Shown here: positions 8,771 to 17,036 of the stretch, piece after piece
Layout: the number at the start of each line of letters is the position of its first letter
How positions within the stretch are numbered: the first letter of the stretch is position 1
Assembly (NCBI GenBank): GCA_900757715.1
Contig: CAAEOZ010000076.1
Location: 1-21,156 of the forward strand
Reading direction: 5' to 3'
Length of the DNA: 21,156 nt
Origin: an uncultured Veillonella sp.
Lineage (GTDB): Bacteria > Bacillota > Negativicutes > Veillonellales > Veillonellaceae
Notes under the pieces: model-generated
What the model was told of the DNA's origin: nothing
The model's input: the letters and a program-made list of their open reading frames with translations, nothing else
The model's database searches: none
Made by a program: the position numbers and the translations under genes

Positions 8771-8857
8771 AAAAAAAGAACATCGTCACCATATGTTTGG
8801 CACACTAATTTTAGATAAAAAATCTAAACTTAGAGTTAACATAATAGTGACGAGTTC
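8771..8857 (-). terminator. Terminator after miaB, formed by a long imperfect palindrome
   Basis: On the minus strand, GAAC-T-CGTCAC (8857-8847) pairs with GTGACG-AT-GTTC (8789-8778). Further inside, ATGTT pairs with AACAT and GTTTAGAT with ATCTAAA(A). Together they fold most of 80 bases into one arm, and seven T residues (8777-8771) follow directly. Position (18 bases past the miaB stop) and T-tract mark it as a rho-independent terminator. The stem is much longer than terminators usually need. The remaining 8645-8770 interval holds the next promoter and a leader with no further recognisable element. Confidence 0.8.
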
Positions 8858-8874
8858 TCTTTAATTCTAATCGT

Positions 8875-10188
8875 TTATTTTAAAATACTACCATAACAAA
8901 CCCATGTTTGAGCTTTATCGATATAAGCTGGTACAGTTTGACCGATTGATAAGGACTCGTCTTTTGGGAATAAAACCATTTTATTACCAGACGTACGACC
9001 GAACCACATATCTTCATCACGAGGACTTGGTCCCTCTATAATAATATCAAATACTTGTCCTTCCATAGATTTATTTAATTCATAAGAAATTTCATTTTGT
9101 ACATCCATCAATGTCTGCAAACGAACGCGCTTAACCTCTTCAGGAATTTGATCATCCATAGTCGCTGCTGGAGTACCAGAACGCTTGGAATAGATAAAAG
9201 TATACGCCATATCATAGCGCACATCTTTTAATAACTGTAATGTAGCTTGAAAATCTTCCTCAGTTTCTCCTGGAAAGCCTACGATGATATCCGTAGTCAC
9301 CACTACATCTTTTATTTTTTCACGACAATAAGAAAGTAATTCTTTATAATGCTCCACCGTATAATGGCGGTTCATTTTTTTAAGAATACGGTCAGAACCA
9401 GATTGAATTGGTAAATGTAAATGCGTAACAATATTAGAAGATCTACCAAGTGCATCTATCATAGACTTACTCATATCTTGAGGGTGACTCGTCATATAGC
9501 GAATACGTTCTATACCTGGAATACCATCAAGAGCATCAACTAATGTACCAAAATCTGTACCATCTTTAAAATCCAGGCCATAAGAGTTTACATTTTGCCC
9601 CAATAAAGTGATTTCTTTAAATCCTTTAGCCCCTAGTTCTGTAACCTCTTTAACAATGGCCTCTACAGGACGGCTAATTTCTCTACCACGTACATGGGGA
9701 ACAATACAATAGGTACAAAATTTATTACAACCATTCATAATAGGTACCCATGCATAAAAAGAGCCATTTGGTTTTGCTTCTAATTCAGGTAATACAGTGT
9801 TATCCATATCTACGCTGATTTGATGCGTGTGACCGCGTTGTACCTCTTCAATCATCTCATTAATATGTTGAATATTATGAGTACCTAATACAATATCAAT
9901 ATGTGGAGCTCGTTTAAACATTTCTGCCTGATTTTTTTGAGCCATACATCCTGTAACGGCGATAATCAAGTTTTTATTATTACGTTTCAGTCTTTTTAGT
10001 TCACCTATGCGGCCATAAACTTTAGTTTCTGCATTTTCGCGCACTGCACAAGTATTTAACAAAATTAAATCTGCAGTTTCAACTTCCTCTGTTGGCGTAT
10101 ATCCAACAGACTCTAACTGATGGGATAAGCGCTCAGAATCGGCGGTATTCATTTGACAACCATAGGTGTAAATATAATAAGACTTCAT
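8875..10188 (-). CDS. miaB: tRNA-2-methylthio-N6-dimethylallyladenosine synthase
   Basis: MiaB is a radical-SAM methylthiotransferase that converts i6A37 (made by MiaA) to ms2i6A37 in tRNA. The 437-residue protein has the three-part layout of the family. The N-terminal domain binds the auxiliary [4Fe-4S] cluster through C11 (YGCQMN), C47 (LNTCAVRENA) and C81 (TGCMAQ). The radical-SAM core has CNKFCTYC, giving cysteines 154, 158 and 161. A C-terminal TRAM-like RNA-binding domain starts near residue 372. YGCQMNTADSE and the GRTSGNKMV segment separate it from the MtaB and RimO branches. The start is supported by AGGAG five bases upstream. It is the last gene of the PHP-NTPase-miaB unit, 8 bases after the preceding stop, and is followed by a strong terminator. 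Confidence 0.95.
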   Translation of the reverse strand: MKSYYIYTYGCQMNTADSERLSHQLESVGYTPTEEVETADLILLNTCAVRENAETKVYGRIGELKRLKRNNKNLIIAVTGCMAQKNQAEMFKRAPHIDIVLGTHNIQHINEMIEEVQRGHTHQISVDMDNTVLPELEAKPNGSFYAWVPIMNGCNKFCTYCIVPHVRGREISRPVEAIVKEVTELGAKGFKEITLLGQNVNSYGLDFKDGTDFGTLVDALDGIPGIERIRYMTSHPQDMSKSMIDALGRSSNIVTHLHLPIQSGSDRILKKMNRHYTVEHYKELLSYCREKIKDVVVTTDIIVGFPGETEEDFQATLQLLKDVRYDMAYTFIYSKRSGTPAATMDDQIPEEVKRVRLQTLMDVQNEISYELNKSMEGQVFDIIIEGPSPRDEDMWFGRTSGNKMVLFPKDESLSIGQTVPAYIDKAQTWVCYGSILK

Positions 10189-10196
10189 TCTAACTC

Positions 10197-11072
10197 CTAT
10201 ACTTTAACAATCTTACGTTTTGTTTCAATAATATTCTTAACTTTAATGGACATACGTTCAATAGACATGCCAGTAATATATTCAATTTCATTGCGAACAG
10301 ATTTTTGTACCTGTTGCATCAATGGTTTAACAGGATATCCATGTTCAATAACTACAGCCATATCAACAACAAGACCGTTTTGACCTTTGTCGCTTTTTTT
10401 AAAAGAAATTATACTGGTCTCATCGACACCAGCTACTTTTTTTAACCCATTTCTAATCAATTTAATGATTACTTCATCATCAAAAGTGAGTCTACCATAG
10501 TAACTGAAAGCAGGACGTACAACAGAACGCTCAAAACCTTCAGAACCAATTTGACCTAATGTATCTTGGTCTTGTTTCTTCAAAGTGCGGCGACGCCACA
10601 TGGTTTTAATTGGATCGATTAGATAACCTCTAAAGTGCGGCTTTAATTCCATTGTTGGCACAGGAATAATATGCTTGCCTTCTTTCAAACGTGCATGTTG
10701 TGCCTTTTCAATTTCCTTAGGTGTTGCAACATCTTCAATGCGAATATAACGATCAGGATTTTGCAAACCTAAAGCTTTAGTAATCTTCTTCACCATATTA
10801 TCAGAGGTACCGATAATCATAAGTTTATTAGGTTTAATCTTATCTAGTTGCTCACGTACGGACTTAACTTGCACTTCATCTTGGAAAATAGCGCGTCGAA
10901 CAGCTTTTAATCGACTAGACTCTTTTTTTGCAGAAAAGCCAGCCACAATTTTATTATCATGAATCAAAATACCATCATCGATAATACATTCAATTTTATT
11001 TTCATGAGCAACTACGAGTGCACGATGACTCTTACCTGTGCCACTACTACCTACAAATGCAATGACTTCCAT
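10197..11072 (-). CDS. P-loop NTPase-like domain fused to an Asp23/Gls24-like domain, function unknown
   Basis: This 291-residue protein appears to have two parts. The N-terminus begins directly with a strand and Walker A motif, AFVGSSGTGKSHRA (5-18), followed by IIDDGILI (30-37) and a hydrophobic strand KLMIIGTSD (83-91) that could be Walker B-like, though the acidic residue comes late. The C-terminal ~100 residues (about 190-285) resemble the Asp23/Gls24 (DUF322) domain: DEVIIKLIRNGLKKVAGVD, then LVVDMAVVIEHGYPV, a helix LMQQVQKSVRNEIE and a closing TGMSIERMSIKVKNI. A basic linker (WRRRTLKK, 159-166) lies between. Asp23 proteins work at the Gram-positive envelope; the role of an NTPase-linked version is not known to me. 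No membrane segment is visible. GAGG precedes the ATG by 7 bases, and the gene lies 14 bases after the PHP gene and 8 before miaB. Confidence 0.75.
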   Translation of the reverse strand: MEVIAFVGSSGTGKSHRALVVAHENKIECIIDDGILIHDNKIVAGFSAKKESSRLKAVRRAIFQDEVQVKSVREQLDKIKPNKLMIIGTSDNMVKKITKALGLQNPDRYIRIEDVATPKEIEKAQHARLKEGKHIIPVPTMELKPHFRGYLIDPIKTMWRRRTLKKQDQDTLGQIGSEGFERSVVRPAFSYYGRLTFDDEVIIKLIRNGLKKVAGVDETSIISFKKSDKGQNGLVVDMAVVIEHGYPVKPLMQQVQKSVRNEIEYITGMSIERMSIKVKNIIETKRKIVKV

Positions 11073-11086
11073 AGTCTACCTCATAT

Positions 11087-11914
11087 TTATAATAAACTAA
11101 TAAATTCTGATACATCTTCACCGGATACTAAGTAATCACCAAACTTATCAGGTTTCTTTTCTGGAATCCCATGATAATCAGAACCACCCGTAATAAAGAG
11201 GTTGTAATCCTTAGCTAATGCTTTATATCTTTCTACATCATCATCATTATGTTTTGAATGATATACCTCAATACCATCAAAATTATAATCTAACATTTCC
11301 AACACATATTCATCACTGGTAACCAATTTAGGATGAGCCATAACGGCAAGTCCACCTGCTTTATGAATGATATCGATAATATGTTGAACCTCTACTTTTA
11401 CCTTAGGCACATAGCAAGGACTACCTTTTCGTAAAATGCCTTTAAAAACATCATTAATATCCTTAGCATAACCACCATCAATTAAAAGTTTACCAATATG
11501 TGGACGCCCATAAGCCTTAGTATCAGGAAATTGTTTGATGAGCTCTTCTTTTGTAATGTGATAGCCTTCATTATTACAGCGTCTAATGATTTCATCGATA
11601 CGTTCTTCACGTTTTCTTTTAAAAAAAGTAATAAAATCGTTTAATTCTCTATTAGTTTCATCAAAGCAATACCCTAAAATATGAATGGACTTATCTTTAT
11701 AATCAGCACTAAATTCACAGCCATTTACAATTTTAACAGATTCATTAGGATCTAATTCTTTTTGAGCAGCACGCAATGCTTGAATGCCATCTATTTCATC
11801 ATGATCGGTTAAAGCCATCATAGATACATTACAGTCTAAGGCATGACGTAACAACTCTTTAGGCGTTTCAACACCATCCGAAAAGACGGAATGCATATGA
11901 AAATCTACAAGCAT
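11087..11914 (-). CDS. PHP-domain phosphoesterase (TrpH/YciV-type)
   Basis: The 275-residue protein is a stand-alone PHP domain. Metal-binding residues are all visible: DFHMHS (H6, H8), D13, TDHDE (H38), CEFS (E67), IHILGY (H78), MAHPKL (H194) and GGSDYHG (D246, H248). A helical insert with YGRPHIGKLL (135-144) matches the TrpH/YciV branch, in which characterised members hydrolyse 3',5'-bisphosphates or degrade RNA 5' to 3'. It is therefore a plausible RNA-end nuclease or nucleotide phosphatase, but the substrate is inferred from the family alone. The GGGAGG site lies 6 bases before the ATG, and a promoter with 17-bp spacing stands immediately upstream. It leads a three-gene unit with the NTPase/Asp23 protein and miaB. 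Confidence 0.9.
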   Translation of the reverse strand: MLVDFHMHSVFSDGVETPKELLRHALDCNVSMMALTDHDEIDGIQALRAAQKELDPNESVKIVNGCEFSADYKDKSIHILGYCFDETNRELNDFITFFKRKREERIDEIIRRCNNEGYHITKEELIKQFPDTKAYGRPHIGKLLIDGGYAKDINDVFKGILRKGSPCYVPKVKVEVQHIIDIIHKAGGLAVMAHPKLVTSDEYVLEMLDYNFDGIEVYHSKHNDDDVERYKALAKDYNLFITGGSDYHGIPEKKPDKFGDYLVSGEDVSEFISLL

Positions 11915-11948
11915 ATACTACCTCCCATTATAAATATCCTATCATTTA

Positions 11949-11977
11949 ATTATGACTGATTTAGTCCATTAATTCAA
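11949..11977 (-). promoter_or_regulatory. Promoter of the PHP-NTPase-miaB unit
   Basis: On the minus strand, TTGAAT (11977-11972) and CATAAT (11954-11949) are separated by exactly 17 bases, matching 4/6 and 5/6 of the housekeeping sigma consensus. Transcription would start near 11942, about 27 bases before the ATG. It lies directly behind the terminator hairpin after proS, so this compact gap holds both the end of one unit and the start of the next. Confidence 0.65.
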
Positions 11978-11980
11978 GTT

Positions 11981-12029
11981 TATAAAGAGAAATTGCGACC
12001 CTAATGAGCATTCACTAGAATCGCAATTT
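11981..12029 (-). terminator. Terminator hairpin after proS
   Basis: AAATTGCGA (12029-12021 on the minus strand) pairs perfectly with TCGCAATTT (11998-11990). An inner CTAGTGA/TCATTAG stem closes on a 4-base ATGC loop, so nearly the whole 40 bases form one hairpin. It starts only a few bases after the proS stop. The trailing tract, CTCTTTATA, is only moderately T-rich, so termination may be incomplete. Confidence 0.65.
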
Positions 12030-12031
12030 TA

Positions 12032-13750
12032 TTATAAGTTTTGAAGTAACTCCGTAACTTTTGTGGCTACAGAATCAATAGCACAAGGAAGTGCTTCTCC
12101 AGACTTACGAATTTGAATTTCTACTTCATTATTTTCAAGAGTATTTTTACTTACTGTAATGCGAAGTGGATAACCAATCAAATCAGCATCCTTAAACTTA
12201 ACGCCTGCACGATCTTTACGATCATCAAGCAATACATCAACACCAGCATCTTTTAATGCAGTATAAATAGTATGACTAGTAGACATTAATGCTTCGTCTT
12301 TTGCATTAATTGGCACAATAACTGCTTCAAATGGAGCGATAGAACGCGGCCAAATAATACCATTTTCATCGTGATATTGCTCAATAGCAGCAGCTAGTGT
12401 ACGAGATACACCGATACCATAGCAACCCATAATCATTGGATTAGGACGACCATTTTGATCTAAGAATGTAGCTTGTAATGCTTCAGAATATTTGGTACCC
12501 AATTTAAATACTTGACCTACTTCGATGCCTTTAGCATGTTCTAAAGCACCACCACATTTAGGACACACATCGTCTTTCGTGATCAAACGAATTGGAGCAA
12601 CAATAATGTCTGCTACATTAAAGTCCCGTTTAGGATTGATATTTACGTAGTGAGCATCCTTTTTATTAGCGCCACCACAAACATTGTAAGTTTCCATAAC
12701 AGACTCATCCACAACGATAGCAAATTCATCTGTTTGTTGTAATCCTACAGGACTAATAAAGCCAGCTGTTAAACCTACTTTTTCCAATTCTTCTGATGTA
12801 GCCATCTCAGGCTCTACAGAACCAAGTACTGCATGTTGTACGGCAACTTCATTTACTTCATGATCGCCACGAACGATGGCTAATACCACTTTACCATCAA
12901 TAGAGAACACTACAGCTTTAATAGTTTTATGTAGTGGTAAGTTTAGCATTTCCGCAACAGCTTCAATAGTGCTAGCATTAGGAGTATCTACAACGGATAA
13001 CTCTTGAAGAGCTTCTTCATCCTGTTTTATGATGCCAGGCTTACCGATTTCGATATTGGCAGCGTAATCGCATTTAGTACAATATACGATATCTGCTTCA
13101 CCTGCTTCAGCGATAGCCATAAATTCATGAGTACCACTACCACCGATGGCACCACTATCAGCCTCTACTGGACGGAATGTAAGTCCACAACGATTAAAGA
13201 TACGAGTATATGCATCGTACATAGACTTATAAGATTCTTCTAAGCCTGCTTCATCTACGTCAAAAGAATAAGCATCTTTCATAATAAATTCGCGACTGCG
13301 CATCAAACCATAACGAGGACGACGTTCATCGCGGAATTTACTTTGAATTTGATATAAATTGACTGGTAACTGACGATATGAATTGATCTCATTTTTAACG
13401 AGAGTTGTAATCATCTCTTCATGTGTTGGTCCTAGACAAAACTCATTATCATGACGGTCGTTGATACGCATCATTTCTGCACCATATGCCTTCCAACGGC
13501 CAGACTCTTTCCAAATTTCTGCAGGCTGTAAAATTGGCATCATAATTTCTTGCGCACTAGCACGATCCATTTCTTCACGTACAATGGCTTCAATCTTTTT
13601 GATACTCCTCCAACCCAATGGTAAAAAGCTATATAAACCATTTGCAGTTTTACGCATAAAACCAGCGCGAAGCATAAGCTGTTGGCTTACTACATCAGCG
13701 TCAGATGGAACCTCACGCAATGTAGGTGCATATAATTTAGTGGCTAACAT
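12032..13750 (-). CDS. proS: Prolyl-tRNA synthetase, bacterial type with editing insertion
   Basis: ProRS charges tRNA-Pro. The 572-residue length fits the bacterial type with an INS editing domain. The class II catalytic core shows GPTHEE (107-112), motif 2 FRDERRPRYGLMRSREF (139-155) and motif 3 MGCYGIGVSR (441-450). The inserted domain (about 225-390) carries HKTIKAVVF with K278, the counterpart of the editing lysine that removes misacylated alanine, and GDHEVN (295-300). Two CxxC pairs, C224/C227 and C396/C399, flank the insertion and could bind a metal; this is inferred. The gene overlaps the ispG end by 7 bases, and its GAGGAG site is formed from ispG codons, so it is translationally coupled. 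It is the last gene of its block. Confidence 0.97.
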   Translation of the reverse strand: MLATKLYAPTLREVPSDADVVSQQLMLRAGFMRKTANGLYSFLPLGWRSIKKIEAIVREEMDRASAQEIMMPILQPAEIWKESGRWKAYGAEMMRINDRHDNEFCLGPTHEEMITTLVKNEINSYRQLPVNLYQIQSKFRDERRPRYGLMRSREFIMKDAYSFDVDEAGLEESYKSMYDAYTRIFNRCGLTFRPVEADSGAIGGSGTHEFMAIAEAGEADIVYCTKCDYAANIEIGKPGIIKQDEEALQELSVVDTPNASTIEAVAEMLNLPLHKTIKAVVFSIDGKVVLAIVRGDHEVNEVAVQHAVLGSVEPEMATSEELEKVGLTAGFISPVGLQQTDEFAIVVDESVMETYNVCGGANKKDAHYVNINPKRDFNVADIIVAPIRLITKDDVCPKCGGALEHAKGIEVGQVFKLGTKYSEALQATFLDQNGRPNPMIMGCYGIGVSRTLAAAIEQYHDENGIIWPRSIAPFEAVIVPINAKDEALMSTSHTIYTALKDAGVDVLLDDRKDRAGVKFKDADLIGYPLRITVSKNTLENNEVEIQIRKSGEALPCAIDSVATKVTELLQNL

Positions 13751-14829
13751 AAAGACTCCTCATTTAAATTTTCTAAATATTGGTCAATTTCTCTAAACAA
13801 TGTATCTACTAATTCGGCTTCTGGTACAGTTTTAATAACTTCCCCTTTACGGAAAATGATACCTTGACCATCACCACCAGCGATACCAAAGTCAGCCTCA
13901 CGAGCTTCCCCTGGACCATTTACAACACACCCCATAACAGCAACCTTAATAGGCGCTTTAATGGATGCTAAACGTTCTTCTACAATACCAGCCATATCAA
14001 ACAAGTTTACTTGGCAGCGACCGCATGTAGGACAAGATATCATAGTGGCCCCAAAGTTTCTTAACCCTAAACTACTTAAAATACTTCGGCCTACTTCAAT
14101 TTCGTGAATTGGATCACCCGTTAAAGATACTCGTAAGGTATCACCAATACCATCGAGAAGTAAAGCACCAATACCCATAGCAGATTTAATAGTGCCTTGT
14201 TTAATAGTACCAGCTTCTGTAACACCTAAATGTAACGGATAAGGAATCTTATCGGATAATTTACGATATGCTTCTACCATTAAAGGCACTTCCGTGGCTT
14301 TAATAGATAATTTCATTTGACGATAATCAAGTTTCTCTAGTATTCTTACATGTTCTAAAGCGGTTTCAACCATACCGTCCGCAGTAGGATGACCTCCATG
14401 AGCATCGAGAATGTGCTTTGGTAAAGACCCTGCATTAACACCAATGCGAATTGGGATTTGTTTAGGTTTTGCCTTTTCAATAACGGCTAAAACCTTATCT
14501 TCACCACCAATATTTCCTGGGTTAATGCGCAATCCATCAACATTATTTTCAATAGCTTCTAAAGCTAATCTATAATCAAAGTGAATATCAGCAATCAAAG
14601 GGATTGAAATGCCGGCTCTAACAGCTTTTAAAGCCTTTGCAGATGCCATTGTCGGAACTGCGACACGAACCAGTTCACAACCAGCCTCTGCTAAACGATT
14701 AATTTCTGCAATTGCCTTCTCTGTATGGACTGGATCCGTAGTAATCATAGATTGAATACTTACCGGTGCATAATCGCCGATTTTAACTGTACCTACATAG
14801 ATACCATTTGTTGGTTTACGTACAATCAT
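13744..14829 (-). CDS. ispG: 4-hydroxy-3-methylbut-2-enyl diphosphate synthase
   Basis: IspG catalyses the penultimate MEP-pathway step, the reductive ring opening of MEcPP to HMBPP, with a [4Fe-4S] cluster. The 361-residue protein is the standard two-domain bacterial form. The TIM-barrel part has QSMITTDPVHT (26-36), ADIHFDYRLA (80-89) and RINPGNIG (101-108). The C-terminal cluster domain has SCPTCGRC (C266, C269; 265-272) and CVVNGPGEA (C301, E308), the three cysteines and the glutamate that coordinate the cluster. GGGAG lies 6 bases before the ATG. It follows rseP by 18 bases and overlaps proS. With dxr two genes upstream, it forms part of the isoprenoid supply for UppS and MiaA. Confidence 0.97.
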   Translation of the reverse strand: MIVRKPTNGIYVGTVKIGDYAPVSIQSMITTDPVHTEKAIAEINRLAEAGCELVRVAVPTMASAKALKAVRAGISIPLIADIHFDYRLALEAIENNVDGLRINPGNIGGEDKVLAVIEKAKPKQIPIRIGVNAGSLPKHILDAHGGHPTADGMVETALEHVRILEKLDYRQMKLSIKATEVPLMVEAYRKLSDKIPYPLHLGVTEAGTIKQGTIKSAMGIGALLLDGIGDTLRVSLTGDPIHEIEVGRSILSSLGLRNFGATMISCPTCGRCQVNLFDMAGIVEERLASIKAPIKVAVMGCVVNGPGEAREADFGIAGGDGQGIIFRKGEVIKTVPEAELVDTLFREIDQYLENLNEESLC

Positions 14830-14847
14830 TGTAATCTCCCATCTGTC

Positions 14848-15864
14848 TTATAGTAAACGGAAAATATCCTGCGTTGTTACATATAAGAATAATGCTACCA
14901 TTAAGGCAACCCCAACCATTTGAATATACATTAAGGCTTTAGCAGGTAATCTACGGCCTGTTATAGCTTCCGCCAAGATAATAATCAAATGACCACCATC
15001 TAATACAGGTAATGGTAAAAGATTAATAACTCCTAAGTTAATACTAAGAAAAGCGGCAAAGCTTAATAATGGTGCAAAGCCTGATTGTGCAATAGTACCT
15101 GCCATTTGTGAAATACCTACTGGACCAGATAATTCGGCTGCTTGTGTGCCACGAATCATATCGTAAATCCCACTGACCATAGCAACAATAGTTTGCCCCG
15201 TCCGGCTAATAGCAAGGCCCAAAGATTCACCAATACTATAAGTTTCACGAGTAAAGCTAGGATAGATGCCAATCTTAGGACTATCTTGTTCCATTTTAGG
15301 TATTACCGTAGTTTCTATAGTTTGTCCTTCACGCTCTACAACAACAGTTACACCATGGTTTGCTGTGCCTTGTAAGCTAGGACGAATATCATCCCAAGTA
15401 CTAATTTTTTTGCCATCAATCGTAATAATTCTATCGTTAGCTTCTAAATGAGCCTGTTCGGCAGAACTACCAGCAATAATGTTACCAATTACAGGTTCAT
15501 TTGTATAAGTAAGATTTCCTACAGTCACATTGAGGCCAAAGAAAAGTACAATGGCTAATATAAAGTTAAATACAGCCCCTGCGGAAATAACGATAAATTT
15601 TTTCCACGCAGGTTTATTATAAAAAGAGCGTTCATTAAGAGACTCGTCAAGTGTCATACCAGCAATACGATTAAATCCTCCAAGAGGAATTATACGAATA
15701 GAATATAAAGTTTCCCCTTTTTGTACTTTAAATATGGCTGGTCCAAAACCTATAGCAAATTCATCAACTTGCATACCTGACATCTTAGCTGTAATAAAAT
15801 GGCCTAGCTCATGAATAAACACGATTAAACCAAATACAAATATTGTGGCTAATGCCGTAATCAT
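14848..15864 (-). CDS. rseP: Site-2 intramembrane metalloprotease RseP/RasP
   Basis: This is a membrane zinc protease that cuts anti-sigma factors and signal-peptide remnants within the bilayer. The first transmembrane segment contains HELGH (18-22). A second hydrophobic segment lies near 91-111. A PDZ domain (about 125-185) begins at IIAGSSAEQAHLEANDRI. The third zinc ligand is D289 in INLLPLPVLDGGH (280-292), and a final membrane segment lies at about 313-330. The 338 residues and single PDZ match the Firmicute RasP type, not the longer two-PDZ proteobacterial RseP. GGAG lies 5 bases before the ATG. It sits 8 bases after dxr, the usual neighbour in many bacteria. The target anti-sigma factor is not encoded in this window. 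Confidence 0.93.
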   Translation of the reverse strand: MITALATIFVFGLIVFIHELGHFITAKMSGMQVDEFAIGFGPAIFKVQKGETLYSIRIIPLGGFNRIAGMTLDESLNERSFYNKPAWKKFIVISAGAVFNFILAIVLFFGLNVTVGNLTYTNEPVIGNIIAGSSAEQAHLEANDRIITIDGKKISTWDDIRPSLQGTANHGVTVVVEREGQTIETTVIPKMEQDSPKIGIYPSFTRETYSIGESLGLAISRTGQTIVAMVSGIYDMIRGTQAAELSGPVGISQMAGTIAQSGFAPLLSFAAFLSINLGVINLLPLPVLDGGHLIIILAEAITGRRLPAKALMYIQMVGVALMVALFLYVTTQDIFRLL

Positions 15865-15872
15865 ATATTCTC

Positions 15873-17018
15873 CTATAACATCAATGATGTTGCCTTTTCA
15901 CGGGCCCATCTATCGATGGATAATAAATTATCTAATGTAAAATCATCTTCTGCTCCCATAGATTCAAGAACAGAAGAAACGACTTTATAAATATCACCAA
16001 AAGCGATTTTATCTTCTAAAAACGCATATACTGCCGTTTCATTGGCTGCATTAAATACAGCCGGTTTAAATCCACTAGCACGCCCTACCTCATAAGCAAG
16101 ACGAAGTGCAGGGAAATCGTCATATCGTGGAGGCAAAAACTCCAATTGTAGAGCTTGAGTAAAATCAAGATGATTCATACTTAAAGCTTCGCGTTTTGGA
16201 TAAGTCAAAGCATATTGAATAGGCTCGCGCATATCTGGATTCCCCATTTGCGCTAATATCGCACCATCCTTCATACGAATCATAGAATGAACAATACTTT
16301 GAGGATGTACTACTACATCAATATGGTCAAAATCAAACCCAAATAACCAATGAGCTTCTATTACCTCTAATCCTTTATTAAATAAGGAGGCAGAGTCTAT
16401 AGTTATTTTATTCCCCATATTCCAGGTAGGATGTCGTAAACAATCTGCAGCAGTTGCAGTTTGAATCTTACTAGAGTCCCATGTACGTAAAGGGCCACCA
16501 GAAGCAGTAACAATTAAAGAATCAACATTGTCACGACCTTGCCCTTCTAAGCACTGAAATATAGCACTATGTTCACTATCAATAGGTAAAATTTGAACCC
16601 CGTGTTCTTTAGCTAGCGACGTAATTAGTGGGCCCCCAGCAACAAGAGTTTCTTTATTAGCAAGACCTATAGTCTTCCCTTTTTTAATAGCCTCTACTGT
16701 GGGCTCAATACCCGCAGCACCTACAATAGCAGTAATAACCATCGTAGCTTCTTGAATCGTTGCCGCTGCAATGAGGGCTTCCTTACCACCTATCAATTTT
16801 GTAGGACCTGTATAGCGTGCTTGTAATTCCTTAAAAGCACCTTCATCTACAAGACCCGCCACCAAAGGTTTATATTCTTTAATCTGATGTTCTAAGAGGT
16901 CAATATTATGATGTGCCACTAAAGCAACCACCTTGAATTGATCTGGATGTTGAGACACCACATCAAGCGTCTGTGTACCGATTGAGCCAGTACTGCCGAT
17001 AATACTTAGGTTTTTCAT
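15873..17018 (-). CDS. dxr: 1-deoxy-D-xylulose 5-phosphate reductoisomerase
   Basis: Dxr makes MEP from DXP using NADPH and a divalent metal, the first committed step of the MEP pathway. The 381-residue protein starts with the dinucleotide loop GSTGSIGTQ (8-16). NKETLVAGG (121-129) belongs to the NADPH/substrate site. Metal ligands are D147 and E149 in PIDSEHSAIFQCL (145-157) and E218 in NKGLEVIEAHWLF (214-226). HPQSIVHSM (238-246) is also conserved. AGAGG lies about 7 bases before the ATG. It sits between cdsA (18 bases) and rseP (8 bases), an arrangement found in many bacteria. Nothing odd was noted. Confidence 0.97.
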   Translation of the reverse strand: MKNLSIIGSTGSIGTQTLDVVSQHPDQFKVVALVAHHNIDLLEHQIKEYKPLVAGLVDEGAFKELQARYTGPTKLIGGKEALIAAATIQEATMVITAIVGAAGIEPTVEAIKKGKTIGLANKETLVAGGPLITSLAKEHGVQILPIDSEHSAIFQCLEGQGRDNVDSLIVTASGGPLRTWDSSKIQTATAADCLRHPTWNMGNKITIDSASLFNKGLEVIEAHWLFGFDFDHIDVVVHPQSIVHSMIRMKDGAILAQMGNPDMREPIQYALTYPKREALSMNHLDFTQALQLEFLPPRYDDFPALRLAYEVGRASGFKPAVFNAANETAVYAFLEDKIAFGDIYKVVSSVLESMGAEDDFTLDNLLSIDRWAREKATSLML

Positions 17019-17036
17019 AAGTGTACCTCTATAAAA

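Noticed and set aside
13461..13796. A 111-codon plus-strand open frame opposite the start of proS
   Set aside because: Antisense to conserved ProRS catalytic sequence, with no recognisable domain.
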